A DNA stretch of 15,163 nt from an uncultured Lachnospiraceae bacterium. Its GTDB lineage: Bacteria > Bacillota > Clostridia > Lachnospirales > Lachnospiraceae. The stretch is from assembly GCA_900544445.1 (NCBI GenBank), contig UQVK01000097.1, positions 1-15,163 on the forward strand, in the 5' to 3' direction. Numbering within the stretch: position 1 is the first letter of the stretch; every line of letters begins with the position of its first letter. The translations under genes and the position numbers were made by a program. A model generated the notes under the pieces. It was not told the DNA's origin. It saw only the letters and a program-made list of their open reading frames with translations, and ran no database searches. Below are positions 4,630 through 13,700 of the stretch, piece by piece.

Positions 4630-5313
4630 TCAGTTCTCCGCCAGCCCGGCTTTCTCCAGGAAATCCTCCAGCGTACCGGCACTCATCGCCGCCTTCATCC
4701 AGTTTTCCAGACAAAACACGTCTGCTTCCTGAAAAATACGCTCCTTCAGCCATCCGGGAACCCGCCACCGGAATTCCAGAATCAAAAGGAGATCTTCTGC
4801 TTTTCCTTCTGCCCTTCCCTCTGCTTTTCCATCCGTCTTTCCATTTTCATATTCCGCGTCCCGCAGTTTTTTCAGTTCCTCCTCCCGGTCATACTCCAGG
4901 ATTGACATGGCTACCACCTCCGACCTCTGTTTGCGAAGAAAATCCTCCAGAATCCCATCCCGGATGCATTCCGTCACAGCTCTTTCCACCGCATCCACCA
5001 GAGACGCCTCTTCCTTCACACACTTCCTGACACGGTCCACAAATTCGCTGTACTCCCGGAGCGTCCGGCACTTTTTCATCAGCTCAGGATTCGATCCCTG
5101 ATTGATGTTCAAAAGCCGCACTTTCAACTCAAGTGCCGGATCGCCTTCTTTCTTTTCAAAAGAACCCGACAGCTTCAGGATCATGTCGTCCTCCGCATTC
5201 CGCAGACCGTTGTAAAAAACCACGAACCGGGGCTCCGGAAGGCGGACCAACGCGGAGGAATACAGGGATTTCCCGCGTTCATTCACATATTTCTCCAGGA
5301 GCCGCGTTTTCTT
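4630..5313 (-). pseudogene. Rpn-family recombination-promoting nuclease, N-terminally truncated relic
   Basis: The frame opens after a TGA at 5316-5314 with KKTRLLEKYVNERGKSLYSS, then ALVRLPEPRFVVFYNG and LLNINQGSNPELMKKCRTL. This is the middle and end of the Rpn/PD-(D/E)XK 'putative transposase' family. A charged repeat linker (GKTDGKAEGRAEGKAED) and a C-terminal helical segment (LLILEFRWRVPGWLKERI) follow. The N-terminal nuclease half, which carries the acidic and lysine catalytic residues, is absent: the sequence upstream in all frames does not resemble it. A start at 5286 (218 residues) is formally possible but lacks the family's beginning. Such genes are multi-copy and often decay. The family is linked to RecA-independent DNA transfer in E. 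coli; this copy should have no nuclease activity. Confidence 0.8.
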
Positions 5314-5506
5314 TCAGTCGCTCCTGCCGGTCTGTACGTGTCCTTGGGATAAATAGATTCAGCATAGAGTTTCTGAAATGATGTCAGAATGGACAGAAGC
5401 TCTGTCCTGACAGATCGGCCGAACGGCCCTGTAAGAAAATTTATGCCTGTAAAAATAATAGCATTAAATTCCGGCATATACAAGAATTTTTCTTCCCGAA
5501 GGACTG

Positions 5507-5538
5507 AAAAAACGGCCTGTGCGCATGTGCACAGGCCG
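5507..5538 (-). terminator. Rho-independent terminator of the aspS transcription unit
   Basis: CGGCCTGTGC (5513-5522) and GCACAGGCCG (5529-5538) form a perfect 10-bp GC-rich stem with a 6-nt loop. On the minus strand six T follow (5512-5507). It lies about 65 nt past the aspS stop. The stretch between it and the nuclease relic (5314-5506) holds nothing recognisable. Confidence 0.9.
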
Positions 5539-5602
5539 AATGATGAGCAATCTGTCATTTTCCGGGCCATTCCTGCCCTTCCACGGAACGTCCTTTTACA
5601 GC

Positions 5603-7429
5603 TTATTCCTGCGCATAAGTCTGCTCCCCGGCAGGCACTGTCTCTTCTTTGGCCACAATGGCGATTCCCAGCTCTTCCAGCTGCTTTTCGTCCACCACGT
5701 TGGGCGCTTCCGTCATCAGGCAGGAAGCATCCTTCACCTTCGGGAAAGCGATAACCTCACGGATGCTTTCCGCCCCGGTCAGCAGCATGACCAGACGGTC
5801 CAGGCCGTAGGCCAGTCCGGCGTGCGGCGGAACGCCGTATTTGAAGGCGTCAAGCAGGAAGCCGAAGCGCTCGTGGGCGCTTTCCTTACTGAATCCGAGA
5901 GCCGTAAACATCCTCTCCTGAATATTTTCGTCGGAAATTCTGACGCTTCCGCCTCCCAGCTCCGTGCCGTTCAACACGATGTCATAAGCCTTGGCACGCA
6001 CTTTTCCGGGCTCGGTTTCCAGCATGTCCAGATCCTCTTCCACAGGCATGGTAAAGGGATGATGCATGGCAACGTAGCGGTTTTCCTCCTCGCTCCACTC
6101 GAAGAGCGGGAACTCGGTCACCCAGAGGAAATCGAAACGGTTCTCATCGATCAGGCCCAGCTGTTTTCCCAGTTCCAGACGAAGGCCGCCCAGCACGTTA
6201 TAGACCACAGAGTTCTTATCGGCAGCGAAAAGAAGCAGGTCTCCCTTCTCACCTTCCATGGCTGCCACAAGGGCATCCAACTCCTCCTGGGTCATGAACT
6301 TGGCAAAGGAGGATTTATAGCTGCCGTCCGGCTGTACGCTCAGATAGGCAAGCCCCTTCGCGCCGTATCCCCTGGCGAATTCCACCAGAGCGTCGATCTT
6401 CTTTCTCGGCATGCCGGCCTGTCCCTTCACGTTGATGCCGCGCACGGAACCGCCCGCTTCCAGGGCGGAGGTGAACACGCCGAATCCGCAGCCCTTCACC
6501 ACCTCGGACACATCCTGTAACTCCAGGCCGAAACGGGTATCCGGCTTATCGGAGCCGAAGCGGTTCATGGCCTCAATCCAGGGCATCCGGCGGATGGGAA
6601 GCTGCACATCCAGGCCGATGGCTTCCTTACAGATATATTTGATCAGCTTTTCATTCACTTCGATGACATCATCCACATCCACAAAGGACAGCTCCATATC
6701 CACCTGGGTGAATTCCGGCTGACGGTCCGCTCTCAGGTCCTCGTCACGGAAGCATCTGGCGATCTGGAAATACCGGTCATAACCGGAGCACATCAGCAGC
6801 TGCTTGAAAATCTGCGGAGACTGGGGCAGAGCGTAAAACATCCCGGGATGCACACGGCTGGGCACCAGATAGTCCCTGGCCCCTTCCGGCGTGGACTTGG
6901 TGAGCATGGGTGTCTCGATCTCCAGAAAACCTTCCTTCGTCATGAACTCCCGGATCGCCATGGTGATCCGGCTTCTGAGCATGATCTTTTTCTGCAGATC
7001 TGGTCTTCTTAAGTCAAGGTAACGATATTTCAGACGAAGCTCCTCCTTCGTCTTGGAATCCTCCTCGATGGGGAACGGCGGGGTAAGCGCTTCGGACAGG
7101 ATGCGAACGGACTGCGCGCGCACCTCGATCTCGCCGGTGGCCAGGTTCTCATTCACCGCACCCGCGCGTCTTTCCACTCTTCCGACCACGGCGGCGACGA
7201 ACTCGCTGCGAAGCCTTCCGGCCTTTGCAAAGCCTTCCTCTCCCACGTCGCCTTCCTCAAAGATGATCTGCAGGATGCCGGAACGGTCCCTCAGATCCAC
7301 GAAAATGATGCCGCCCTTGTTTCTCTGTTTTGCCACCCATCCCATGACGGTGACGGTCTCTCCCACGTTGGCGGCGGAAAGCTCTCCGCACCTGTGGGTT
7401 CTTTTCAGGCCTTTCATTGATTCAGCCAT
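5603..7429 (-). CDS. aspS: Aspartyl-tRNA synthetase, bacterial type
   Basis: The 608-residue class II synthetase charges tRNA-Asp in the cytoplasm. An N-terminal OB-fold anticodon-binding domain (about residues 10-110, with GWVAKQRNKGGIIFVDLRD) is followed by the catalytic core. It includes PMLTKSTPEGARDYLVPSR, class II motif 2 around CFRDEDLRADRQPEFTQVD, the inserted bacterial GAD domain (roughly 290-410), and motif 3 GLAYGLDRLVMLL near the end. Length is normal. The ATG at 7429 follows AAAGGAG at good spacing. It is the last gene of the unit, 104 nt after hisS, with a strong terminator downstream. Whether it is strict for tRNA-Asp or also charges tRNA-Asn cannot be decided here; many Clostridia use the GatCAB route for Asn. 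Confidence 0.97.
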   Translation of the reverse strand: MAESMKGLKRTHRCGELSAANVGETVTVMGWVAKQRNKGGIIFVDLRDRSGILQIIFEEGDVGEEGFAKAGRLRSEFVAAVVGRVERRAGAVNENLATGEIEVRAQSVRILSEALTPPFPIEEDSKTKEELRLKYRYLDLRRPDLQKKIMLRSRITMAIREFMTKEGFLEIETPMLTKSTPEGARDYLVPSRVHPGMFYALPQSPQIFKQLLMCSGYDRYFQIARCFRDEDLRADRQPEFTQVDMELSFVDVDDVIEVNEKLIKYICKEAIGLDVQLPIRRMPWIEAMNRFGSDKPDTRFGLELQDVSEVVKGCGFGVFTSALEAGGSVRGINVKGQAGMPRKKIDALVEFARGYGAKGLAYLSVQPDGSYKSSFAKFMTQEELDALVAAMEGEKGDLLLFAADKNSVVYNVLGGLRLELGKQLGLIDENRFDFLWVTEFPLFEWSEEENRYVAMHHPFTMPVEEDLDMLETEPGKVRAKAYDIVLNGTELGGGSVRISDENIQERMFTALGFSKESAHERFGFLLDAFKYGVPPHAGLAYGLDRLVMLLTGAESIREVIAFPKVKDASCLMTEAPNVVDEKQLEELGIAIVAKEETVPAGEQTYAQE

Positions 7430-7489
7430 GTCTGCTCCTTTCGCCGCCCGGGGCGGCCCTTCTTATCCTTTAATAAGTCTTATTCTGTC

Positions 7490-7523
7490 AAATTCCTTCC
7501 CTGCTTCTCCGGGGAAGGAATTT
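7490..7523. repeat. Hairpin between hisS and aspS
   Basis: AAATTCCTTCCC (7490-7501) and GGGAAGGAATTT (7512-7523) form a perfect 12-bp inverted repeat with a 10-nt loop, right after the hisS stop. On the minus strand no T-run follows, so it is not an obvious terminator. It may stabilise the hisS mRNA end or mark a processing point. Confidence 0.7.
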
Positions 7524-7533
7524 GGAATGTCTT

Positions 7534-8793
7534 TTATTTCAGCGGTTCTCTGTAAAACTCCTGAAATTCCTCCCAGCCCTCCTTCATGAGCTGTTCCTTC
7601 TGGAATTTCTTGTTCTTGTTCATTCTGGCGACCAGCACCTGCGTACCGGTTTCACGCTCCTTCTGCGCCTGGGCGATACAGTCTGAAAGCGCTTTTCCGC
7701 TCACGCCCTTTTCGATCAGGAACACCTTTTTCTTCGGACGGTTCGGGATCTGAAAGCCGCTCTCCATCAGAAGCAGGATGATCCGCTCAAAGCCGATGGA
7801 AAAACCGCAGGCCGGAACATCGTTTCCGGTAAATTTTCCCACCATCTTATCGTATCTTCCGCCGCCTCCGCAGCTTCCGCCGAATTCCGGAATGGCGATT
7901 TCAAAAATGGTTCCGGTATAATAGGACATGCCGCGTACCAGAGTGGGATCAAACACCATCTCAAAATCAGCGGCTTTCGTCTGCGTCACGCTCTCCACGA
8001 TTTCCTGCAGATTCTCAATCACGCCGCCCTCAAGCGTCTCACCAAGCGTTTCCTTCAGCCACTCCAGGCCGTCCTCCGCCTGTTCCAGCGATTCAAACAG
8101 GGACAGATATTTTTCCACGCCCGCCGGATCGAAGCCGCTTTCCTTCAGTTCCTGCGCCACACCGTCTTTGCCGATCTTGTCCATCTTATCCAGAATGATG
8201 AACACCGTATCAAAGCTCTCCTCCGGGAAGCCGCTGTAGGCGGCCATGGCCTTCAGGATCCTGCGCTCATTGATGCGGATCTGGAAATTTTTGAAGCCCA
8301 GCCTTCCCAGGGTAGTAGTGGTTGCCAGGATCAGCTCGATCTCCGCCAAGTTGGAGGGCTCGCCAAGGATGTCGATATCGCACTGCATGAACTGGCGGTA
8401 TCTTCCCCGCTGCGGCCGGTCCGCCCGCCAGACGTTTCCCATCTGAAGCGCCTTGAAGGGCGTGGGGAGATTGTTCGCGTTATTGGAATAAAAACGGCAC
8501 AGGGGAACGGTCAGATCGTACCGCAGTCCACCGTCCACCAGATCGGCTTCGCTCTGCGCCGTCTCCAGATTCAGCTTCTCTCCTCTTTTCAGGATCTTAA
8601 AAATCAATTTTTCATTGTCGCCGCCCTGCTTGTTGGTCAGGTTGGCAATGTTCTCCACACAGGGAGTCTCTATGGATGTAAAACCAAATTTCGCGTAGGT
8701 ATCCTTGATCACGCTGATGCAGTAATCCCGGATCTCCATCTCCGCGGGAAGGATGTCCTTCATGCCGGTGACCGGCTTCTTACTGAGTGCCAT
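7534..8793 (-). CDS. hisS: Histidyl-tRNA synthetase
   Basis: This 419-residue class II synthetase charges tRNA-His. It opens with KKPVTGMKDILPAEM, typical of HisRS, followed by the motif 1 region. Motif 2 is around residues 115-141 (LQMGNVWRADRPQRGRYRQF), then the histidine-binding stretch RGMSYYTGTIFEI, GGGGRYDKM, and motif 3 CGFSIGFERI. The C-terminal part is the anticodon-binding domain. The ATG at 8793 has AAAGGA upstream. No T-box is seen before it, although hisS genes of Firmicutes often have one. A promoter candidate lies in the 162-nt gap after hemZ, so hisS-aspS may be transcribed both from the upstream operon and on their own. Confidence 0.97.
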   Translation of the reverse strand: MALSKKPVTGMKDILPAEMEIRDYCISVIKDTYAKFGFTSIETPCVENIANLTNKQGGDNEKLIFKILKRGEKLNLETAQSEADLVDGGLRYDLTVPLCRFYSNNANNLPTPFKALQMGNVWRADRPQRGRYRQFMQCDIDILGEPSNLAEIELILATTTTLGRLGFKNFQIRINERRILKAMAAYSGFPEESFDTVFIILDKMDKIGKDGVAQELKESGFDPAGVEKYLSLFESLEQAEDGLEWLKETLGETLEGGVIENLQEIVESVTQTKAADFEMVFDPTLVRGMSYYTGTIFEIAIPEFGGSCGGGGRYDKMVGKFTGNDVPACGFSIGFERIILLLMESGFQIPNRPKKKVFLIEKGVSGKALSDCIAQAQKERETGTQVLVARMNKNKKFQKEQLMKEGWEEFQEFYREPLK

Positions 8794-8811
8794 AGTATTT
8801 TCCTTTCTTCC

Positions 8812-8878
8812 AGGCCAGATTGGCCATGCTGGCCTTCCAAACTGGCCAGCCGACCAGCCGCCGCAGCGGCCCGGCTGT
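8812..8878. repeat. GGCC-rich repeat in the hisS leader
   Basis: GGCCAG or TGGCC(A) occurs repeatedly, in both orientations (for example GGCCAGATTGGCC, GGCCATGCTGGCC, TGGCCAGCC), followed by a GCCGC-GCGGC palindrome. These can form alternative stems in the untranslated RNA before hisS. It may be a repeat element or a leader structure. There is no T-box sequence. Confidence 0.5.
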
Positions 8879-8891
8879 CAAATCTGTTCCG

Positions 8892-8920
8892 ATTTTACAC
8901 TTTTTTCCCGCATCCCGCAA
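8892..8920 (-). promoter_or_regulatory. Probable promoter of hisS-aspS
   Basis: On the minus strand TTGCGG (8920-8915) is followed after exactly 17 nt by TAAAAT (8897-8892). It lies about 35 nt after the hemZ stop. A run of seven T precedes it (8947-8941), but I see no good stem for a hemZ terminator. Confidence 0.5.
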
Positions 8921-8955
8921 GGGGCAGGCTGTTTTTCCGCAAAAAAACTCCGCGT

Positions 8956-10404
8956 TCAGCCCTCGTACGCCAGCAGACGACGCTTTCTCTCAATCATCTC
9001 ATCGATCTTTTCCAGATACAGGGGCAGTTCCTTCACGTTCTCACAGCGCTCGATCCGTCCGTCGGGATGGACTGCCTTGGAGATGGTTCCTGCCCCGATG
9101 GCCATGATGCTCTGTTTCTCTTCCATGATGAGGATATTATAGAGGCCATAGCAGCCCTCTCTGGCGTAGCCCACATTTTCCAGATTTCCGGTCATGTTCT
9201 TCTGCCGGTACAGATAGTAGGGATGCAGGTTCATCTCCGCCGCTGTCCGTGCGGCAAGCTGAATCGTCTCCTCCGTATTGTGAAGCAGGCCCAGCCCGTT
9301 CTTCTCAATCCACTGCATCATGCGGGAGGCCTTTTTCACCGCCAGGGAGTGGACGGTCAGGCTGTCCGGAGACAGCTTCTTTATCTCCTCCATGGTGTGC
9401 TGCACCTCCGGCAGATCCTCTCCGGGCAGTCCCAGGATCAGATCCATGTTGATGTTGTCAAAGCCCTCCCGGCGCGCGAGCGCGAAGGCTTCCTTCACCT
9501 GCTCCACCGTATGCCTCCGGCCGATCAGGTCCAGTGTCTTCTGATTCATGGTCTGGGGATTCACGGAGATCCGGGTCACGCCGAATTCCTTCAGCACCCG
9601 CAGCTTGTCCGCCGTGATGCTGTCCGCCCGGCCCGCTTCCACGGTGAATTCCTTCACCCGGGAAAAATCAAAGGTTTCCCGCAGCCGGGAAAGCAGGCGT
9701 CTGAGCTGATCCGGCTCCAGCGTGGTAGGGGTTCCGCCGCCGATGTACACGCTGTCCAGCACCTTGTCCCGAAAGGCTTCCTGCACAAAATCCATTTCCT
9801 TTTCCAGCGCGCCCAGATATTCCTCCACCCGCTCTCTCCAGACCGTGATGGGGAAGGAGGTAAAGGAGCAGTACAGGCAAGTGGTGGGGCAGAAGGGAAT
9901 CCCGACATACAGGCTGTAGCCCTGCTCATAATGGATGTCCTTTAAAATTTCCTTCTCTCGGCAGGCGATTCCGATGGCAAGATCCGCCTTTTCCTGACTG
10001 CAGTAGTAGGTCTGTTCCATGTAGGAGCGGATCTCCTCCTGTGTCTTTCCTTCCTCCAGAAGCTGCATGGCGATCTTGGCCGGACGGATGCCCGTCAGGC
10101 TTCCCCAGGGCAGTTCCTTTCCCGTTTTCGCGGAGAGCATCCGGTAAAGGAGCTGCTTCAGCTCATTTTTCACCACATTTTTTTCTTCCGGACGGCTCAA
10201 ATCCGTCTGCCCCTCGGAGCCGTCCACCTGGATCCGAATCCTGTTTTCTTCAAAAATCACCGCGATCTCCGGATTGTCCCCATCGGAGACCAGATCCTTC
10301 GTGCCCTCCTGAAAGACCTTCACCGTTTCCGACGGATAAAAGGCCTTTACCAGGGAATGGATATCGTATTCAAACCGAAGCTGGTTCAATGTTACCGCAA
10401 GCAT
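8956..10404 (-). CDS. hemZ: HemZ-type radical SAM protein (coproporphyrinogen III dehydrogenase family)
   Basis: The 482-residue protein has an N-terminal HemZ-specific region of about 165 residues. A radical SAM domain follows, with the iron-sulfur ligands C172, C176 and C179 in FCPTTCLYC (CX3CX2C) and the SAM-binding GGGTPT motif after it. Family members are annotated as oxygen-independent coproporphyrinogen III oxidases. Clostridial homologues in this rel-hisS cluster often lack a full haem pathway, so the true substrate may differ, perhaps haem handling as in HemW. The ATG at 10404 has GAGAGG upstream. It follows the MBL gene by 63 nt and is probably co-transcribed with it. Confidence 0.9.
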   Translation of the reverse strand: MLAVTLNQLRFEYDIHSLVKAFYPSETVKVFQEGTKDLVSDGDNPEIAVIFEENRIRIQVDGSEGQTDLSRPEEKNVVKNELKQLLYRMLSAKTGKELPWGSLTGIRPAKIAMQLLEEGKTQEEIRSYMEQTYYCSQEKADLAIGIACREKEILKDIHYEQGYSLYVGIPFCPTTCLYCSFTSFPITVWRERVEEYLGALEKEMDFVQEAFRDKVLDSVYIGGGTPTTLEPDQLRRLLSRLRETFDFSRVKEFTVEAGRADSITADKLRVLKEFGVTRISVNPQTMNQKTLDLIGRRHTVEQVKEAFALARREGFDNINMDLILGLPGEDLPEVQHTMEEIKKLSPDSLTVHSLAVKKASRMMQWIEKNGLGLLHNTEETIQLAARTAAEMNLHPYYLYRQKNMTGNLENVGYAREGCYGLYNILIMEEKQSIMAIGAGTISKAVHPDGRIERCENVKELPLYLEKIDEMIERKRRLLAYEG

Positions 10405-10467
10405 TATTACCTCTCATTTCTGAAGCATATCTCGCTCCGCATGCCAAAGGCGGGGAAGCCCCCGCCC

Positions 10468-11118
10468 TTACTGACAATAGGGATTATACTTTTTCTCGTC
10501 TCCAATGGTCGTGGTATCTCCATGTCCCGAATAAACCACCACATCCTCCGGGAGAACCAGCAGCTTTTCCTTGATGGAGCGGACCAGGCTGCTCATGCTT
10601 CCCGTCGGGAAATCGGTCCTTCCCACAGAACCCTCGAACAGGGTATCTCCGGAAAAGAGCACCTTTTCCTCCTCCAGATAGTAGCAGCAGCTTCCGCCGG
10701 TATGGCCGGGCGTGGCGATCAGCTTCAGAGAAAAGCCCGCAAGAGAAAGCACCGTCCCGTCCTTTTCATAGAAATCCGCCTGCACCGTCTCGGGCCTTCC
10801 CGCCTGGGCGGACACGTTTTTCTCCGCGTCCTCACAGAGGGATTTCTCCCCCTCGTAAGCGTAGATCTTCGCTCCGGAAAGTCTCCTTAATTCATTTGCT
10901 CCCCAGATATGGTCGAAATGGCCGTGGGTCAAAAGGATCGCGTTCACATGAAAACCCTTCTGCGTGAGCGCTTCATAAATCTGCGCGCCCCTGTCACCCG
11001 GATCGATGACGATCGTTTCGGTGAGGCCGTTTTCTCCCTTCTGTCCTTCCCGGTATAAAAAATAACAGTTGGTCTGGCAGATGCTTAAAACCATCCGCCC
11101 GATTTTGATATCTGACAT
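10468..11118 (-). CDS. MBL-fold metal hydrolase, glyoxalase II-like
   Basis: A 216-residue cytoplasmic metallo-beta-lactamase-fold protein. The zinc motif THGHFDH gives H65, H67, D69 and H70. Further ligands lie in TPGHTGGS (His), SGDTLF (Asp) and SGHGDTTTIGDEK (His), the set of hydroxyacylglutathione hydrolase-like enzymes. It is shorter than true glyoxalase II and lacks its C-terminal glutathione-binding helices, so the substrate is unknown. It sits 14 nt after rel and is clearly in the same operon. The rel-MBL-hemZ order is conserved in Clostridia, but no functional link is established. Confidence 0.93.
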   Translation of the reverse strand: MSDIKIGRMVLSICQTNCYFLYREGQKGENGLTETIVIDPGDRGAQIYEALTQKGFHVNAILLTHGHFDHIWGANELRRLSGAKIYAYEGEKSLCEDAEKNVSAQAGRPETVQADFYEKDGTVLSLAGFSLKLIATPGHTGGSCCYYLEEEKVLFSGDTLFEGSVGRTDFPTGSMSSLVRSIKEKLLVLPEDVVVYSGHGDTTTIGDEKKYNPYCQ

Positions 11119-11132
11119 GTTTACCTCTTTTT

Positions 11133-13598
11133 CTAGCTGCGTTCAATATCAATAACGCTTTCGATCGTCCGGATCTTGTCGATCACCCGGTTCAGCTCAT
11201 CCCTGCTTCCCACTTCAAAGGAAGCGGACAGGGTGGCGAGTCCCTGCTTATTGGTGCGGGTGTTCATGGAAAGGATATCGATATTTTTCTCCGTCAGGGC
11301 TCTGGAAATATCCGCCAGAAGGCCGCTGCGGTTATTCGCATAAATGACGATTTCCGCCACGTATTTCTCTCCCTGAATCTCTTCAGGCGAGCCTTCCCAT
11401 TCCGCATCGATCAGCCTGGCCCTCTCGATCTCCGGAAGGTTCAGGATGTTGACGCAGTCGGTTCTGTGGATGGAGATTCCTCTTCCTCTGGTCACAAAGC
11501 CGATGATCTCGTCGCCCGGCACAGGAGAACAGCACTTGGAAAAACGCACGGCCACATCGTGGATGCCCTTCACCACAATGCCGTTCTTGCTCTTGGCACG
11601 GGGCAGCATCTGACGGGCCTGAGCGTTCTCCGCCACGTTCGCCAGCACCTCTTCGTTGCTCAGCACCTTCGGGTGATCCCGGTCGTAAAGCTCCTGCATA
11701 CGGTTCAGGATCTGCCCCTCCTTCAGCCCGCCGTGTCCCACAGCGGCGAGCAGGGAATCCCAGTCCTTGAAGCCGTATTTCTTCATCTGAGCCTCCATGT
11801 AGGGAGGCTTTAACAGATCGGCGGCGGAAAGGCTCTTCGCCTTGCAGTAGGCGAGAAGCATTTCCTTGCCCTTCACGATATTTTCTTCCTTGAACTCGTT
11901 TCGGAACCACTGGTTGATCTTGCTCTTGGCCTGGGTGGACTTCACCAGGTTCAGCCAGTCCCGGCTGGGCCCCTTGGAGTTCTGGGAGGTCAATATTTCC
12001 ACCCGGTCTCCGTTCTGGATCTCGTAGTCGATGTTCACCAGCTTGTCGTTCACCCTGGCGCCGATCATCCGGTTTCCCACCGCCGTATGCACGCTGTAGG
12101 CGAAATCAATGGGCGTGCTTCCCGCAGGAAGGGTCTTCACATCGCCGGTGGGCGTAAAGCAGTACACGCTGTCGGAGAACAGGTCCAGATCGCTCTTTAA
12201 GAGATTCATGAACTCCCTGTTGTCCGACATATCCCGCTGCCATTCCAGAATCTGACGCAGCCAGGCCAGCTTTTCCTCCTCCTGCGCCTCCACCTTCTTG
12301 CCGTCGGAGGCTTCCTTATATTTCCAGTGGGCGGCGATACCGAATTCCGCAGCTTTGTGCATTTCCACCGTGCGGATCTGAATCTCAAAGGGCTGTCCGG
12401 AGGATCCGATCACCGTGGTATGCAGAGACTGATACATATTCGCCTTCGGCATGGCGATATAGTCCTTGAAACGCCCCGGAATGGGCTTATACATCTCATG
12501 GATCACGCCCAGGGCCGCATAGCAGTCCTTCACCGTATCCACAATGATCCGGACCGCAAACAGATCATAGATCTGATCCAGCGTCTTATGCTGGTTTTTC
12601 ATCTTTTTATAAATGCTGAAGAAATGCTTGACCCTTCCGTCCAGACGGGCCTTGATGCCGGCATTCTTCATGTGCACTTCCACTTCTTCCACGATCTGGC
12701 GGATATAGGCCTCCCGCTCGCTTCTGCGGATGGCAATTTTATCCACCAGGTCGTAGTAGACCTCCGGCTCCAGATATTTTAAGGACAGATCGTCCAGTTC
12801 CACCTTGATCTTGGAAATCCCCAGCCTCTGAGCGATGGGCGCATAGATTTCCATGGTTTCCCGCGCGATGCGCTGCTGCTTTTCCGGCGGCTGGTGCTTG
12901 AGCGTACGCATATTGTGCAGCCGGTCCGCCAGCTTGATCATGATCACACGGATATCCTTTGCCATGGCGAGGAACATCTTTCTTAAGTTCTCCGCCTGCA
13001 CCTCCTGCTGATCCGGCGTCCTGCTTTCCCCGTTCTCCTTATCGCTGCGGAAATTGATGTGCTGCAGCTTGGTCACGCCGTCCACCAGAAGCGCCACATC
13101 CGGCCCGAATTCCTTCGTGATTTCCTCCACCGTCATGATGGTGTCTTCCACCACGTCGTGCAGAAGTCCAGCCTCAATGGTCTCCTTATCCAGTTCCAGA
13201 TCCGCAAGGATGATGGCCACGCACAGCGGATGGATGATATAGGGTTCGCCGGATTTGCGCACCTGTCCCTCATGTGCCTTCGCGGCCACCTGATACGCTT
13301 TTTCAATCATGGTGATATCATCCGACGGATGGTATCTGCGCACCCGGGCAATGAGATCCTGATACAACTCCTCCGGGCTCAGGTATTCCTTCATGGCCTC
13401 GATGCGTCCATCGTCAATGAGAACCCCATCGCCGTCCTGTCCGGGTCTGGCATCCAGACTTCCGCCGCCCTCATATACGATTTTGGTTTTTTCTTCTTTC
13501 TGCGCGGGAGCCTGCATGGCGCCTTCTCCCTGAACGCTTTCTGTCAGCTTTTCTTCCGTCATAACCGCTTTATTCATAATCACACCGGCATCTCTCAC
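11133..13598 (-). CDS. relA: Bifunctional (p)ppGpp synthetase/hydrolase Rel
   Basis: The 821-residue RelA/SpoT homologue controls the stringent response. An HD hydrolase domain contains HDVVED (about 147-152). A synthetase domain has YDLFAVRIIV (about 344-353) and the RFKD motif (376-379) typical of bifunctional long enzymes, followed by YIAMPKANMYQSLHT. A TGS domain (about 478-540), the conserved-Cys region (FSKCCSPVPGDEI) and a C-terminal ACT domain (about 745-821) complete it. All domains are present, so it should both make and break (p)ppGpp on the ribosome. The first 70 residues or so are a low-complexity charged extension; relatives usually start near EYLSPEELYQDL. The GTG at 13598 has only a weak ribosome site, and ATG at 13577 or later in-frame starts are possible. 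It lies 102 nt downstream of apt. Confidence 0.95.
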   Translation of the reverse strand: MRDAGVIMNKAVMTEEKLTESVQGEGAMQAPAQKEEKTKIVYEGGGSLDARPGQDGDGVLIDDGRIEAMKEYLSPEELYQDLIARVRRYHPSDDITMIEKAYQVAAKAHEGQVRKSGEPYIIHPLCVAIILADLELDKETIEAGLLHDVVEDTIMTVEEITKEFGPDVALLVDGVTKLQHINFRSDKENGESRTPDQQEVQAENLRKMFLAMAKDIRVIMIKLADRLHNMRTLKHQPPEKQQRIARETMEIYAPIAQRLGISKIKVELDDLSLKYLEPEVYYDLVDKIAIRRSEREAYIRQIVEEVEVHMKNAGIKARLDGRVKHFFSIYKKMKNQHKTLDQIYDLFAVRIIVDTVKDCYAALGVIHEMYKPIPGRFKDYIAMPKANMYQSLHTTVIGSSGQPFEIQIRTVEMHKAAEFGIAAHWKYKEASDGKKVEAQEEEKLAWLRQILEWQRDMSDNREFMNLLKSDLDLFSDSVYCFTPTGDVKTLPAGSTPIDFAYSVHTAVGNRMIGARVNDKLVNIDYEIQNGDRVEILTSQNSKGPSRDWLNLVKSTQAKSKINQWFRNEFKEENIVKGKEMLLAYCKAKSLSAADLLKPPYMEAQMKKYGFKDWDSLLAAVGHGGLKEGQILNRMQELYDRDHPKVLSNEEVLANVAENAQARQMLPRAKSKNGIVVKGIHDVAVRFSKCCSPVPGDEIIGFVTRGRGISIHRTDCVNILNLPEIERARLIDAEWEGSPEEIQGEKYVAEIVIYANNRSGLLADISRALTEKNIDILSMNTRTNKQGLATLSASFEVGSRDELNRVIDKIRTIESVIDIERS

Positions 13599-13700
13599 AT
13601 CCAGCCTGCAGCCATTGAAAACTCAGGCACGCACAGCAGTTTCCCTTTCATCGGACAGCCAGCCCGTCACAGGTTTCCGCATCATAAGCGGACCGTAACC

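Noticed and set aside
5519..6520. Long plus-strand frame over the 3' end of aspS
   Set aside because: Antisense shadow of a GC-rich gene. It begins in the aspS terminator hairpin and shows no family signature.
7460..7490. Possible aspS promoter starting with TTGACA on the minus strand
   Set aside because: The only -10-like hexamer (TAAGAA) is 20 nt away and poor. The -35 match overlaps the edge of the hairpin at 7490-7523.
9067..9945. 292-codon plus-strand frame inside hemZ
   Set aside because: Antisense to the radical SAM domain; composition typical of a shadow frame.
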